Positions 1 through 9,843 of a DNA stretch of 64,000 bases are shown here, piece by piece. How positions within the stretch are numbered: the first letter of the stretch is position 1; each line of letters starts with the position of its first letter. This stretch comes from Bacteroidetes bacterium 47-18 (GTDB taxonomy: Bacteria > Bacteroidota > Bacteroidia > Chitinophagales > Chitinophagaceae), in contig MKSF01000010.1 in assembly GCA_001897155.1 (NCBI GenBank), positions 1 to 64,000 of the forward strand, written 5' to 3'. The translations under genes were made by a program, and so were the position numbers. The notes beneath the pieces were generated by a model that did no database searches, was not told where the DNA came from, and worked only from the letters and a program-made list of their open reading frames with translations.

Positions 1-8
1 AAATTAAA

Positions 9-215
9 ATGGAAATCAAATTACAATCAACAATAACTTGTCCCAACTGCGGACACAAGAAAGAAGAAACAATGCCGACAGACGCTTGTCAATATTTTTA
101 CGAATGTGAAAAGTGCAAACATGTTCTTAAACCAAAGCAAGGCGACTGTTGTGTTTATTGTAGTTATGGAAATGTTCCTTGTCCACCTATTCAGCAAAAC
201 AAAAAATGTTGCTAA
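9..215 (+). CDS. GDCCVxC-domain small cysteine-rich protein
   Basis: This 68-residue cytosolic protein has an N-terminal CPNCGHKKEE zinc-ribbon-like knuckle, a second pair of cysteines in the CEKCKHVLKP stretch, and then GDCCVYC, the signature of the GDCCVxC family. In some relatives one cysteine of the signature is selenocysteine. It ends KKCC. It has no signal peptide or membrane segment. Family members often lie near mercury or other metal genes; here the next gene is mobC, so it is probably accessory cargo. A role in thiol chemistry or soft-metal binding is inference. The ATG lies 8 bases from the window edge, so any operon partner upstream is not visible. Confidence 0.8.
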   Translation: MEIKLQSTITCPNCGHKKEETMPTDACQYFYECEKCKHVLKPKQGDCCVYCSYGNVPCPPIQQNKKCC

Positions 216-288
216 CGGGTATAAAACAAAAGAAGGTCGATATAACTAAAGTATTTTTATTTTACTACCTATAAATATTACTATATAA

Positions 289-313
289 AAGGGGTATAGA
301 AGCTATACCTCTT
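289..313. repeat. Stem-loop upstream of mobC
   Basis: Near-perfect hairpin: the arms AAGGGGTATAG and CTATACCTCTT pair over 11 bp with one G.T wobble around a 3-base loop. It is not followed by a T-run on the plus strand, but on the minus strand it is followed by TTTTATATAG, so it could terminate a leftward transcript. Its position just before a conjugation gene also makes a transfer-origin structure possible. The rest of 216-416 shows no coding potential. Confidence 0.5.
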
Positions 314-416
314 ATGACCCAGCCGAACCCTGCCACTCACCGCCATCCACTACCACTTTTCCAAAGCCAATCTTTATAGTCTTTAAATTCACGCCCGAAC
401 ATTAAAATTAAAAATA

Positions 417-2420
417 ATGCAAGGAGAAGACGATTTAAGAGGTTTAGCCAAAATAATGGCTTTTATGAGAGCAGTTAGTATTCTATTAGTACTGATGCAT
501 CTTTATTGGTTTTGTTATGGTTTCTTTATGGAACGTGGCTGGACACTAGAAGTAATCAATAAAATATTAGGGAATTTTGACCGAACAGCCGGTTTGTTTT
601 CGCATACTTTATATACCAAAGTATTTGCAATCGTGTTATTGGCTTTAAGCTGTTTGGGAACCAAAGGCGTGAAGAACGAGAAGATAACCTGGTCTAAAAT
701 TTATATGGCTTTGGGAATTGGTTTTTTGCTGTTCTTTCTGAATACACCACTGTTAAAGTTGTCGCCCATCATTGGCACATTCTTTTATATACTGACTATC
801 GGACTAGGTTATATTGCTTTGCTGATGGCTGGGGTTTGGATAAGCAGGTTATTGAAAAACAACCTGATGGATGATGTTTTCAATATGGAGAACGAAAGTT
901 TTATGCAGGAAACCAAATTGATGGAAAATGAATATTCCGTAAACCTGCCTACTAAATTTTGGTACAATAAAAAGGAACACAAGGGCTGGATCAATATCGT
1001 AAATCCTTTCAGAGCAACGATTGTTTTGGGGACTCCGGGTTCTGGTAAATCGTATGCCGTCGTTAACAATTATATCAAGCAACAAATTGAAAAAGGTTTT
1101 TCGATGTATATCTACGATTTCAAGTTTGACGACCTTTCTACTATTGCTTATAATCATTTATTGAAACATCAGGATAAGTACGAAATAAAACCAAAGTTCT
1201 ACGTCATCAACTTTGACGATCCACGCAAGAGCCATCGTTGCAATCCGCTCAATCCAGATTTTATGACTGACATATCCGATGCTTATGAAGCCGCTTACAC
1301 GATTATGTTGAACCTCAACAGAAGCTGGATACAAAAACAAGGAGATTTCTTTGTCGAATCTCCAATTATTCTTTTAGCGGCTATCATCTGGTTTTTAAAA
1401 ATTTACGAGAATGGTAAGTATTGCACCTTTCCACACGCCATTGAATTGCTGAATAAAAAGTATTCGGATGTATTTACCATTTTAACTTCGTATCCTGATT
1501 TGGAAAACTATCTTTCACCATTTATGGATGCTTGGCAAGGCGGAGCACAAGACCAGTTGCAGGGACAAATTGCATCGGCAAAAATTCCGTTGTCAAGAAT
1601 GATTAGCCCGCAGTTGTATTGGGTTATGACTGGCGATGACTTTACGCTCGACATCAATAACCCAAAGGAGCCGAAAATTTTGTGCGTGGGGAATAATCCT
1701 GACCGTCAAAATATCTACTCCGCAGCTTTGGGCTTGTACAATTCGAGAATTGTGAAGCTCATCAACAAAAAAGGGCAATTAAAGAGTTCTGTAATCATAG
1801 ATGAGTTGCCCACAATTTATTTTAGGGGACTCGATAACCTTATCGCAACTGCGAGAAGTAATAAAGTGGCAGTCTGTTTGGGCTTTCAGGATTTTTCACA
1901 ATTGACAAGGGATTACGGCGACAAGGAAGCTAAGGTAATTCAGAATACGGTAGGTAATATTTTTAGTGGTCAGGTCGTTGGCGAAACGGCAAAGAGCCTC
2001 TCTGAACGCTTCGGAAAAGTATTACAGAAACGGCAAAGTATGACCATCAATCGTAACGATAAATCTACTTCTATTTCTACCCAATTAGACAGCCTTATTC
2101 CTGCATCGAAAATTTCAACATTGACACAAGGTATGTTTGTCGGTGCTATCTCCGATAACTTTGACGAGCGTATCGAGCAAAAGATTTTTCACGCTGAAAT
2201 TGTTGTGGACAATGAAAAGGTTGCAGCCGAAACCAAAGCCTACCAGAAGATACCGGAAATTTTATCTTTTGTAGATGAACAGGGCGAGGATAAGATGAAG
2301 CAGGAAATTGAGAGCAATTACCGTCAGATAAAATTAGACATTGTTCATATTGTTGAGAGCGAAATGGAGCGGATTAAAAATGACCCGAACTTGCAGCATT
2401 TGGTACAGCAGGACAACTAA
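417..2420 (+). CDS. mobC: Conjugal transfer coupling protein MobC (TraG/VirD4 family)
   Basis: This 667-residue inner-membrane ATPase would dock the relaxase-DNA complex onto the type IV secretion channel. Residues 1-145 contain several hydrophobic segments (about 15-37, 68-81, 95-110 and 118-142). Walker A is GTPGSGKS at 205-212 and the Walker B-like IIDELP lies near 460. The C-terminal part is charged. Length and architecture match Bacteroidota MobC proteins. MobA and MobB, which usually precede it, are not in the window. A strong rho-independent terminator follows, separating it from the enzyme operon. It is the main conjugation gene seen here and defines the first part of the window as an ICE. 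Confidence 0.9.
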   Translation: MQGEDDLRGLAKIMAFMRAVSILLVLMHLYWFCYGFFMERGWTLEVINKILGNFDRTAGLFSHTLYTKVFAIVLLALSCLGTKGVKNEKITWSKIYMALGIGFLLFFLNTPLLKLSPIIGTFFYILTIGLGYIALLMAGVWISRLLKNNLMDDVFNMENESFMQETKLMENEYSVNLPTKFWYNKKEHKGWINIVNPFRATIVLGTPGSGKSYAVVNNYIKQQIEKGFSMYIYDFKFDDLSTIAYNHLLKHQDKYEIKPKFYVINFDDPRKSHRCNPLNPDFMTDISDAYEAAYTIMLNLNRSWIQKQGDFFVESPIILLAAIIWFLKIYENGKYCTFPHAIELLNKKYSDVFTILTSYPDLENYLSPFMDAWQGGAQDQLQGQIASAKIPLSRMISPQLYWVMTGDDFTLDINNPKEPKILCVGNNPDRQNIYSAALGLYNSRIVKLINKKGQLKSSVIIDELPTIYFRGLDNLIATARSNKVAVCLGFQDFSQLTRDYGDKEAKVIQNTVGNIFSGQVVGETAKSLSERFGKVLQKRQSMTINRNDKSTSISTQLDSLIPASKISTLTQGMFVGAISDNFDERIEQKIFHAEIVVDNEKVAAETKAYQKIPEILSFVDEQGEDKMKQEIESNYRQIKLDIVHIVESEMERIKNDPNLQHLVQQDN

Positions 2421-2460
2421 AGATATATATACTTTTCTTATTAAACCTGAATGGCGTGTT

Positions 2461-2489
2461 AGCCGAAGTTTTTAGACTTCGGCTTTTTT
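2461..2489 (+). terminator. Rho-independent terminator after mobC
   Basis: The 9-bp perfect stem AGCCGAAGT / ACTTCGGCT with a 6-base loop is followed by a run of six T. It lies 40 bases after the mobC stop and isolates mobC from the promoter at 2539. Confidence 0.9.
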
Positions 2490-2538
2490 AATTGCTATAT
2501 GCAGCTTCCTGTTATTTCAAAATAATTCATCTAATTAT

Positions 2539-2569
2539 TTTGTTAGTACATTCTAACTTATTATTTTTG
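2539..2569 (+). promoter_or_regulatory. Promoter with DtxR/MntR-type operator for the enzyme operon
   Basis: A Bacteroidota-type promoter is visible: -33 TTTG at 2539-2542, 19-bp spacer, and -7 TATTTTTG (TAnnTTTG) at 2562-2569. The spacer holds the inverted repeat GTTAG-TACATT-CTAAC at 2542-2557. The 32 bases 2538-2569 match 28 of 32 positions of 20309-20340, the promoter of the TonB receptor. A repressor bound here would overlap the -33 box. That the repressor is one of the two DtxR-family proteins encoded nearby is inference. A second inverted repeat, CTAATCT (2570-2576) and AGATTAG (2594-2600), lies in the likely leader. Confidence 0.8.
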
Positions 2570-2604
2570 CTAATCTAATTTTAATCAAAAACAAGATTAG
2601 TGAT

Positions 2605-2775
2605 ATGGAGTATGTAATAGAATTATTGGAAGAAAACAAGAAATACCTCGAAAGAAATATTCGGGATAATAACCTGATGCAGAACAATATGAAGAAAGCC
2701 ACAGAGCAATTAGGGCAGGTCAGTCAATTAAAAAGAGCGATTAAAATTTTAAAACTAAAGAACAATAAGAGATGA
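2605..2775 (+). CDS. Small helical protein leading the enzyme operon
   Basis: A 56-residue ORF starting MEYVIELLEENKKYLERN. It is highly charged (Glu, Lys, Asn), with heptad-like Leu/Ile spacing, so it is predicted to be a single helix or coiled coil. It has no cysteine or histidine and no membrane segment. Its stop overlaps the ATG of the superoxide dismutase gene (ATGA), which implies translational coupling and supports it being real. I do not recognise the family. Confidence 0.6.
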   Translation: MEYVIELLEENKKYLERNIRDNNLMQNNMKKATEQLGQVSQLKRAIKILKLKNNKR

Positions 2776-3368
2776 GAATTACACAAGTATTACCGGAGCT
2801 TCCGTACGACAGAAATGCCCTTAATCCGATAATCACGGAGGAAACCTTCGATTATCATTACGGTAAGCATCACGCTACGTATGTCAACAACCTTGCAGGG
2901 TTGGTAAAAGACACCCCCTTAGAAAACGCTACCGTCGAGGAAATCATACGAAAGGGATTTGCAGAAAACAATGCCGGACTGTTCAATAATGCTGCACAGC
3001 ATTGGAACCACAGCTTTTTCTGGCATTGCCTTTCGCCAAATGGCGGTAAAACTCCACAAGGCAGGATAGCCGAACTTATCAATCGTGATTTCGGCAGTTT
3101 TGAAAACTTCAAGGAACTGTTTTCTACTACGGCAGTAAAGCTATTTGGATGCGGATGGGCGTGGCTCGCACAGGACGAAAACCAAAAACTGGAAATCGTG
3201 CCGATGAAAGATGCCCATACTCCATTGACTGAAAATAAAACCCCAATCCTCACGCTGGACGTATGGGAACACGCCTACTACATCGACTACCGCAATGCCC
3301 GTCCAAAATTTGTGGAAGGCTTTTGGGAAATCGTCAACTGGGATTTTGCGAACAACAATTTAAAATAA
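2772..3368 (+). CDS. sodB: Superoxide dismutase, Fe/Mn family
   Basis: This 198-residue cytosolic enzyme dismutates superoxide to hydrogen peroxide and oxygen. The four metal ligands are visible: H29 (YHYGKHH), H80 (QHWNHSFFW), D163 and H167 (DVWEH). Q76 in the N-terminal domain is the residue typical of iron SODs or cambialistic forms; Mn enzymes usually carry the glutamine in the C-terminal domain. Full length, no export signal. It is the first recognisable enzyme behind a putative DtxR/MntR-regulated promoter and is followed after one base by the next gene. It is probably an accessory copy beside the chromosomal SOD (inference). Confidence 0.95.
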   Translation: MRITQVLPELPYDRNALNPIITEETFDYHYGKHHATYVNNLAGLVKDTPLENATVEEIIRKGFAENNAGLFNNAAQHWNHSFFWHCLSPNGGKTPQGRIAELINRDFGSFENFKELFSTTAVKLFGCGWAWLAQDENQKLEIVPMKDAHTPLTENKTPILTLDVWEHAYYIDYRNARPKFVEGFWEIVNWDFANNNLK

Positions 3369-3369
3369 A

Positions 3370-3834
3370 ATGAGTGATACCTGTATGGACCATATAGAAA
3401 AATATTGGCAGTCATTAACTGTATCGAATAACGAGCATTTCAATAAAGGCAATTTTGAAAAAGCACTGTCAGGATATAAAGACGCACTGTACAGAGCGGA
3501 AGTACTGAACAATAACATCCCGGATTGCATCCGTCTGAAAATACCGTTCATACAGGTATATATCATTTCCTGCAATAACCTGGCGAACACCTACGAAGAG
3601 CTTGGCAATCTGGAAGAAGCGGAAAATATGCTCAAACGTACGGTGTATTACCTCCTGCATCTTTCAGCCAATAAAGCCCTCAATCCTGACGAGATACAAT
3701 CGGAACTGAAAAGAGCCACATTGGCTTATGTCCGTTTTGCAGAGAAAAATAATACAGGAAAGGAAAAGCAGGAACAGCTTTTCAGAACCCTGAAAGAACA
3801 ATTAGTAGAAAACAATTTAATAAAAATAGATTAG
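3370..3834 (+). CDS. TPR-like helical protein
   Basis: A 154-residue soluble protein. Residues about 20-45 (FNKGNFEKALSGYKDALYRA) and 70-95 (NNLANTYEELGNLEEAENML) fit the tetratricopeptide consensus, so it is likely a protein-binding adaptor. It sits between superoxide dismutase and peroxiredoxin with gaps of 1 and 5 bases. Relatives of known function are not recalled. A helper role for one of the operon's enzymes is inference. Confidence 0.7.
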   Translation: MSDTCMDHIEKYWQSLTVSNNEHFNKGNFEKALSGYKDALYRAEVLNNNIPDCIRLKIPFIQVYIISCNNLANTYEELGNLEEAENMLKRTVYYLLHLSANKALNPDEIQSELKRATLAYVRFAEKNNTGKEKQEQLFRTLKEQLVENNLIKID

Positions 3835-3839
3835 AGATT

Positions 3840-4466
3840 ATGTGCAATTCAGTAAAAAAACTAATGAGCCAGCAGCAAATGCAACTGGTACAAAAAGGAC
3901 CTTTAAGTATCGGGGATAAACTGCCCGAATTTTTCAAGAAAGCTGTTGTAACCACAGAAAACGGCATAGAAATTACGGACATCGACAACCGTTATCTTTC
4001 AGAGCAAGGCAAATGGACAGTGCTGTTCTGGTGGCCGAAAGATTTCACGTTTGTATGTCCTACCGAAATCATCGAATTTGACAATAACAATACCGCATTT
4101 GTAGAACGTAACGCACAGGTTATCGGAGCTTCTACCGATACAGAGTTCGTGCATCTTGGATGGAGGCAAAACCATCCGGAATTGGCAAAACTGACTATTC
4201 CGATGCTTGCTGATACCTCAAAATCTTTAGCTGAAGAAATGGGCATACTCGACAGTGAAGAAAAAGTTGCCTACCGTGCCACCTTCATCATCGACCCCAA
4301 TGGCAAAATACAATGGGTAAGCGTGTATCCGATGAACGTAGGCAGAAATGTAAACGAAGTGCTTAGGGTACTGGATGCACTGCAAACAGAAGAATTGACA
4401 GGTTGCGGATGGACACCAGGACAACAAACGGTAACAGCAAAACTAAAAGAGCAAAATGCAGGATAA
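3840..4466 (+). CDS. 2-Cys peroxiredoxin (AhpC/TSA family)
   Basis: A 208-residue thiol peroxidase that would remove the peroxide made by the upstream SOD. The peroxidatic cysteine is in DFTFVCPTEI; the resolving cysteine is probably the one in TGCGWTPG near the C terminus. The thioredoxin fold (about 25-180) is complete. The N-terminal extension of about 20 residues contains further Met codons (residues 9 and 14), so the exact start is uncertain. The last codons overlap the pepA start by 11 bases. Confidence 0.92.
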   Translation: MCNSVKKLMSQQQMQLVQKGPLSIGDKLPEFFKKAVVTTENGIEITDIDNRYLSEQGKWTVLFWWPKDFTFVCPTEIIEFDNNNTAFVERNAQVIGASTDTEFVHLGWRQNHPELAKLTIPMLADTSKSLAEEMGILDSEEKVAYRATFIIDPNGKIQWVSVYPMNVGRNVNEVLRVLDALQTEELTGCGWTPGQQTVTAKLKEQNAG

Positions 4467-5898
4467 TTACTTGAACTTAAATTTCATACCCTATACAAAA
4501 AAAGAAGACGTTGCAGATAGTGCTGCAAACATCATACTCATTGCCACCAAAGAGCAGGCAGAACGCTATGCCTTTCAGAAATCATTGGTACAAAACATTG
4601 ACAAGGCATTTTCTGAAAATCAAACGGAAGTGATTACCACATTGGGCGATAAACAGAACTTTATTGTCATCACGCCCAATACGGAAACCGAGGCATTAAG
4701 GTTGGCAGGAGCATCGCTGTATGCTGCCTTGCAGAAACAGCAAACCCAAACTGCACGACTACGGGGGCTGGATGAACTTACGGAAGCAGAACGCTATGCG
4801 TTTTTAGAGGGAATGCTGTTGAGTAGCTATGATTTTAATAAATACAAAGCAAAAAAGAAACAGCATCCCGTTGATGTGCATATCCGTAACCGCTCTTTTC
4901 CGAAAGACAAGATTGAAGAGCTGAAACGGCTTGTAGAAGCCGTTTCACTGACGAAAACATTAGTAAACGAGCCTGTCAATTATATGGATGCCCTGCGGTT
5001 TTCCGAAGTGGCAACAGAAGCTGGAAAACAGTTTGGTTTTGAAACCGAAATCCTGCACAAAGCACAGATAGAGGAATTGAAAATGGGTGGTTTGCTTGCG
5101 GTAAACAAAGGTTCGGAAACACCGCCAACCTTCAATATTTTCCATTACAAGCCCGAAAATGCGGTCAATGAAAAGCCGCTGGTGCTGGTGGGCAAAGGCG
5201 TGATGTTCGATACGGGTGGTTACTCGCTGAAGACAGGCGGTAATATGCTCACGATGAAATGCGATATGGCAGGAGGTGCGGCAGTATTGGGAACGGTTGC
5301 TGCTATTGCAGGAAACAAACTGCCCTATTATGTAATCGGATTGGTTCCCGCTACGGACAATAAGATTTCGGCTAATGCTTTGGTCGTTGATGATGTCATC
5401 ACAATGATGGACGGCACTACCATAGAGGTACAGAATACCGATGCTGAAGGGCGTTTGGTATTGGCTGATGCCTTGACATACGCCAAACGGTTTGAGCCTG
5501 AACTGGTCATTGATATGGCAACCTTAACGGGAGCTTCGGCTGCCATTACAGGTTCGTTAGGAATAGCCGTGTTGGGAAATGCTCAGGAACAGATTGATGA
5601 GCTCAAAGGCATTGGCGAGCAGGTTTACGAAAGGTTATTGCAACTACCCCTTTGGAAAGAATACAAAGATTTGCTGAAATCTTCGGTTGCCGATATGAGC
5701 AATCTGGGCGGTCCGGTAGGCGGTGTCAGCACCTCTTCCATATTCTTGGAACACTTTACGGACTATCCCTGGTTACACCTTGACATTGCAGGAGCAGCAT
5801 TCGTCAAAGAAGCCAAAGGATACAGGCAGAGCGGAGCTACGGCTGTACCTGTACGGTTATTATATGAATTTGTAAAAAGAAAGTGCAAAGATGATTGA
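4456..5898 (+). CDS. pepA: Leucyl aminopeptidase, M17 family
   Basis: This 480-residue cytosolic aminopeptidase releases N-terminal residues from peptides and normally uses two Zn or Mn ions. The catalytic domain carries [14 protein letters not shown] (metal-binding Lys and Asp) and the family signature [14 protein letters not shown]. The N-terminal domain (about 1-150) is divergent, as is usual for M17. The start overlaps the peroxiredoxin end by 11 bases and the end overlaps nrdB by 8, a strong sign of one operon. It is likely an accessory copy of a housekeeping Mn/Zn peptidase. Confidence 0.93.
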   Translation: MQDNYLNLNFIPYTKKEDVADSAANIILIATKEQAERYAFQKSLVQNIDKAFSENQTEVITTLGDKQNFIVITPNTETEALRLAGASLYAALQKQQTQTARLRGLDELTEAERYAFLEGMLLSSYDFNKYKAKKKQHPVDVHIRNRSFPKDKIEELKRLVEAVSLTKTLVNEPVNYMDALRFSEVATEAGKQFGFETEILHKAQIEELKMGGLLAVNKGSETPPTFNIFHYKPENAVNEKPLVLVGKGVMFDTGGYSLKTGGNMLTMKCDMAGGAAVLGTVAAIAGNKLPYYVIGLVPATDNKISANALVVDDVITMMDGTTIEVQNTDAEGRLVLADALTYAKRFEPELVIDMATLTGASAAITGSLGIAVLGNAQEQIDELKGIGEQVYERLLQLPLWKEYKDLLKSSVADMSNLGGPVGGVSTSSIFLEHFTDYPWLHLDIAGAAFVKEAKGYRQSGATAVPVRLLYEFVKRKCKDD

Positions 5899-6862
5899 GC
5901 CGATTTTACAGGATAACAAAGACCGGTTTGTCATCTTTCCCATTCAGCACGATGACATCTGGCAATTCTACAAAAAAGCAGAAGCGAGTTTTTGGACAGC
6001 CGAAGAAGTGGACTTGTCGCCCGATATGAACGACTGGCACAACAAGCTGAACAATGACGAACGCTATTTCATATCGCACGTACTGGCATTTTTTGCGGCG
6101 AGTGACGGTATCGTAAATGAAAACCTTGCCATAAACTTTGTACAGGAAGTGCAATATCCCGAAGCACGTTGCTTCTACGGGTTCCAGATTATGATTGAGA
6201 ATATCCATTCGGAAATGTACTCCCTGCTGATTGATACCTATGTAAAAGACGCTGTAGAAAAGGATTACCTGTTACGAGCTATTGACACCATCCCCTGTGT
6301 GGGCAAAAAAGCCGATTGGGCTTTACGCTGGATTGAAAGCGACAATTTCGCCGAAAGGCTGATTGCATTTGCGGCTGTCGAAGGGATTTTCTTTTCAGGC
6401 AGCTTTTGTTCCATTTTCTGGCTGAAAAAACGGGGACTGATGCCCGGTCTGACGTTTTCCAATGAACTCATCAGCCGTGACGAAGGTCTGCACTGCGATT
6501 TTGCCTGTTTGCTGTATGTCAATCACCTGGTCAACAAATTGCCCGAAGCAACCGTGCAAAAAATAATAGCCGATGCGGTTGACGTTGAAAAAGAATTTGT
6601 AACAGATGCTTTACCCGTTAGGCTTATCGGGATGAATGCCGAACTGATGTGCCAGTACATTGAGTTTGTAGCTGACCGGTTGCTTGTGGCATTAGGCTGT
6701 AAAAAGATTTGGAATGCTACCAACCCGTTTGACTTTATGGAGCTGATTTCACTGCAAGGAAAAACCAACTTTTTTGAACGTCGTGTAGGCGAATACCAAA
6801 AATCGGGTGTGGCACAGAATACAAAAGAACAAAACAGCTTTTCGCTCGATGAAGATTTTTAA
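5891..6862 (+). CDS. nrdB: Ribonucleotide reductase class Ia, small subunit
   Basis: This 323-residue R2 protein holds the dimetal centre and tyrosyl radical that starts deoxyribonucleotide synthesis. It resembles eukaryotic R2. Ligands are D72, E103, H106, E164, E198 and H201, and the radical Tyr is present at Y110 (ENIHSEMY), so it is not a Tyr-less Mn/Fe class Ic protein. The C-terminal tail NSFSLDEDF fits the R1-docking peptide. It is encoded before nrdA with the deformylase gene between, an unusual interruption. Which metals load it cannot be read from the sequence. Confidence 0.95.
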   Translation: MIEPILQDNKDRFVIFPIQHDDIWQFYKKAEASFWTAEEVDLSPDMNDWHNKLNNDERYFISHVLAFFAASDGIVNENLAINFVQEVQYPEARCFYGFQIMIENIHSEMYSLLIDTYVKDAVEKDYLLRAIDTIPCVGKKADWALRWIESDNFAERLIAFAAVEGIFFSGSFCSIFWLKKRGLMPGLTFSNELISRDEGLHCDFACLLYVNHLVNKLPEATVQKIIADAVDVEKEFVTDALPVRLIGMNAELMCQYIEFVADRLLVALGCKKIWNATNPFDFMELISLQGKTNFFERRVGEYQKSGVAQNTKEQNSFSLDEDF

Positions 6863-6876
6863 TAAATGTGCTTGAG

Positions 6877-7461
6877 ATGAAGTTACCGGTTTACGGATAT
6901 GGGAATAATGTGCTGAAAATGACAGCAGATAAGGTGGAGCAGGATTATCCCGGACTGGATACGCTCATTGCCGATATGTGGGAAACGATGGAAAACGCAC
7001 AGGGCTGTGGACTGGCTGCACCGCAAATTGGCAAGCCGCTTCAGCTCTTTGTAGCGGACAGCAAAATTCTGTTTGATAATATGGGAGAAACAGAACGGAA
7101 AGATGTTTTTACCGAAGGAGATACGGGCATCCGGGAAGTATTTATCAATACAGAAATTATAAGCCTTTCTGAAAACAAATGGGAAGAAACGGAAGGTTGT
7201 TTGAGCCTGCCATTTCTGTCCGGCAAGGTGGTTCGTTCCTGGTCTGTGGAAGTGCAGTATCAAAATCAGCATTTTGAAACCATACAGAAAAAGTTTAGCG
7301 GAATGACTGCCCGTGTTATCCTGCACGAATACGACCATACGCAAGGCATTTTATACATAGACCGTGTAAAACCATTGAGTAAAAAACTGATGGAAAGTAA
7401 GCTGAAACAAGTGCTGAAAGGAAACGTTACCACGCCCTATAAAATGAAATTCAAGAACTAA
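6877..7461 (+). CDS. def: Peptide deformylase
   Basis: A 194-residue metalloenzyme removing the formyl group from new proteins. All three motifs are present: [10 protein letters not shown] (Q50), EGCLS (C108) and HEYDH (H150, E151, H154). C108 and the two histidines bind the metal, normally Fe(II). I chose the ATG at 6877, 14 bases after nrdB, over the GTG at 6868, because family members begin directly with a K/LPVxxYG-like strand. It is inserted between nrdB and nrdA in the operon. Probably a second deformylase for the host. Confidence 0.93.
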   Translation: MKLPVYGYGNNVLKMTADKVEQDYPGLDTLIADMWETMENAQGCGLAAPQIGKPLQLFVADSKILFDNMGETERKDVFTEGDTGIREVFINTEIISLSENKWEETEGCLSLPFLSGKVVRSWSVEVQYQNQHFETIQKKFSGMTARVILHEYDHTQGILYIDRVKPLSKKLMESKLKQVLKGNVTTPYKMKFKN

Positions 7462-7483
7462 AAATAAATTAACGCAACGCTCA

Positions 7484-9823
7484 ATGTTTGTAATAAAAAG
7501 AAACGGAAAACAGGAAGCCGTACATTTCGATAAGATTACGGCACGGCTACACAAATTAGTGTACGGACTGGCTGTGGACGAAAAGGATGTCATCGAAATT
7601 GCCAAGAAAGTAATTCAGGGCATCTATGACAATGTAACCACTACCGAGCTGGATAATCTTGCCGCAGAAACGGCTGCCGCCTATACAACGGTACATCCTG
7701 ATTTCGCTGTGCTTGCTGCAAGAATTGCGGTCAGCAACCTGCATAAGAATACCCTAAAGTCATTTTCCAAAACAGCTAAATTGCTGTACGATTATATCGA
7801 CCCTGTAACCAATACGTACGCACCTTTATTATCTAAAGAAACCTATGACATCATCCGAAAAAATGCCGATGCCATAGACAGCAGTATCATTTATGACCGG
7901 GATTATAATTTTGACTATTTCGGGTTCAAAACACTGGAACGCTCATACCTCATCCGCACTAACGGCAAAATAACCGAACGTCCGCAGCACTTGTTTATGC
8001 GGGTGGCAATAGGCGTACACAAAGAAGATATTGCAGCAGCAATAGAAACCTACAACCTGATGAGCGAAAAATGGTTTATCCACGCTACGCCTACCTTATT
8101 CAATGCCGGAACACCCAAACCGCAGATGTCGTCCTGTTTCCTGTTGAGTATGACCGAAGACAGCATCAGCGGTATTTTCGACACCCTGAAACGCTGTGCT
8201 TTGATTTCGCAATCAGCCGGAGGTATCGGGTTGAGCATTCACAATGTAAGGGCTACGGGCAGCTACATCAAAGGTACAGGCGGTATTTCCAACGGCATCA
8301 TCCCGATGCTTAGGGTGTATAATGACACAGCCCGTTATGTGGACCAGGGCGGCGGCAAACGCAAGGGAGCCATTGCGGTATATCTGGAACCGTGGCACGC
8401 CGATATTTTTGATTTCCTCGACCTCCGCAAAAACCACGGCAAGGAAGAAATGCGGGCAAGGGATTTGTTCCCTGCCCTGTGGATACCCGACTTGTTTATG
8501 CAACGGGTAGAAGAAAATGCCGATTGGTCACTGTTTGACCCGAATGAAGCCCCAGGATTGTACGATACTTATGGCGATGAGTTTGCGGCATTGTACCAAC
8601 AATATGAGCAGGAAGGGAAATTCCGCAGGCAGGTAAAAGCCCGTGAGCTTTGGAACGCCATATTGGAAGCCCAAATAGAAACAGGTACGCCTTATATATG
8701 CTACAAAGATGCCGTCAACGAAAAGTCCAACCAGAAAAATATAGGCGTAATCCGTAGCTCCAACCTGTGTACCGAGATAATGGAGTTCACCAATGCCGGA
8801 GAAGTTGCCGTATGCAACCTGGCTTCACTGGCTTTGCCGAGATATGTTGCAGAGAATGGCTTTGATTTTCAGAAGCTGTACGAAGTAACGAAGATTGTTA
8901 CCCGAAACCTCAATAAAGTCATTGACGGCAATTACTATCCCGTACCCGAAACGCAAAACTCCAACTTCAGACACCGACCTATCGGTTTGGGCGTACAAGG
9001 TTTGGCGGATGTCTTCCTGTTATTGCGGATGCCTTTTGAAAGTGAGGAAGCACGGCAACTGAACAAGGATATTTTTGAAACCATCTACTATGCGGCAATG
9101 GAAAGTTCGATGGAGCTGGCGAAGGAACAGGGGGCTTACGAGAGTTTCAAGGGCTCGCCCCTTTCCGAGGGAAAGTTTCAGTTTGATTTATGGAATGTCG
9201 AGCCATCAGACCGTTGGGATTGGGCAGATTTACGTAAAGACGTAATGGAATTTGGCGTACGCAATTCCTTGTTAGTGGCTCCGATGCCTACCGCTTCTAC
9301 TTCGCAGATATTGGGGAACAACGAATGCTTTGAACCTTACACAAGTAATGTTTATAACAGGCGTGTGCTTTCGGGTGAGTTTGTGGTGGTCAATAAGCAT
9401 TTACTGAAAGACCTGATAGAATTAAACCTTTGGGATGCCCAAATGAAAAACAGGCTGATTGCCGAGAATGGTTCTGTTCAAAACATTGAGGAAATTCCTA
9501 CGGATTTAAAAGAACTGTACAAGACCGTATGGGAAATCAAACAGAAAACCATCATTGATATGGCTGCCGACAGAGGTGCATTTATCTGTCAATCCCAATC
9601 GCTCAACCTTTTTATGGCAGAACCCAATATGGCAAAGCTCACTTCGATGCACTTCCACTCCTGGAAAAGCGGACTGAAAACAGGAATGTATTACCTGCGA
9701 ACCAAAGCGGCAGCAGATGCCATCAAGTTTACGGTAGAAACGGTGCAATCAGCCGAAGACAAACAAGCGGAAATTTCCTGTTCATTGGACAATCCCGAAG
9801 AGTGCATTGCCTGCGGCAGCTAA
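7484..9823 (+). CDS. nrdA: Ribonucleotide reductase class Ia, large subunit
   Basis: This 779-residue catalytic subunit reduces ribonucleoside diphosphates. The N-terminal ATP-cone (about 1-90, [16 protein letters not shown]) gives allosteric activity control. The ten-stranded barrel includes [14 protein letters not shown] and CNLASLALP with the active-site cysteines. The C-terminal CIACGS holds the swinging thiol pair that is re-reduced by thioredoxin or glutaredoxin. Length is normal. It starts 22 bases after the deformylase gene. With nrdB it forms a complete reductase that would be redundant with the host enzyme unless made under special conditions. Confidence 0.95.
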   Translation: MFVIKRNGKQEAVHFDKITARLHKLVYGLAVDEKDVIEIAKKVIQGIYDNVTTTELDNLAAETAAAYTTVHPDFAVLAARIAVSNLHKNTLKSFSKTAKLLYDYIDPVTNTYAPLLSKETYDIIRKNADAIDSSIIYDRDYNFDYFGFKTLERSYLIRTNGKITERPQHLFMRVAIGVHKEDIAAAIETYNLMSEKWFIHATPTLFNAGTPKPQMSSCFLLSMTEDSISGIFDTLKRCALISQSAGGIGLSIHNVRATGSYIKGTGGISNGIIPMLRVYNDTARYVDQGGGKRKGAIAVYLEPWHADIFDFLDLRKNHGKEEMRARDLFPALWIPDLFMQRVEENADWSLFDPNEAPGLYDTYGDEFAALYQQYEQEGKFRRQVKARELWNAILEAQIETGTPYICYKDAVNEKSNQKNIGVIRSSNLCTEIMEFTNAGEVAVCNLASLALPRYVAENGFDFQKLYEVTKIVTRNLNKVIDGNYYPVPETQNSNFRHRPIGLGVQGLADVFLLLRMPFESEEARQLNKDIFETIYYAAMESSMELAKEQGAYESFKGSPLSEGKFQFDLWNVEPSDRWDWADLRKDVMEFGVRNSLLVAPMPTASTSQILGNNECFEPYTSNVYNRRVLSGEFVVVNKHLLKDLIELNLWDAQMKNRLIAENGSVQNIEEIPTDLKELYKTVWEIKQKTIIDMAADRGAFICQSQSLNLFMAEPNMAKLTSMHFHSWKSGLKTGMYYLRTKAAADAIKFTVETVQSAEDKQAEISCSLDNPEECIACGS

Positions 9824-9843
9824 AACAATTAATAATAAGAATT

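Noticed and set aside
5891-6862. NrdB as a Tyr-less class Ic (Mn/Fe) or other radical-free subunit
   Set aside because: The radical tyrosine is present (Y110 in ENIHSEMY) with all six ligands, so it is a standard Tyr-radical class Ia protein by sequence.
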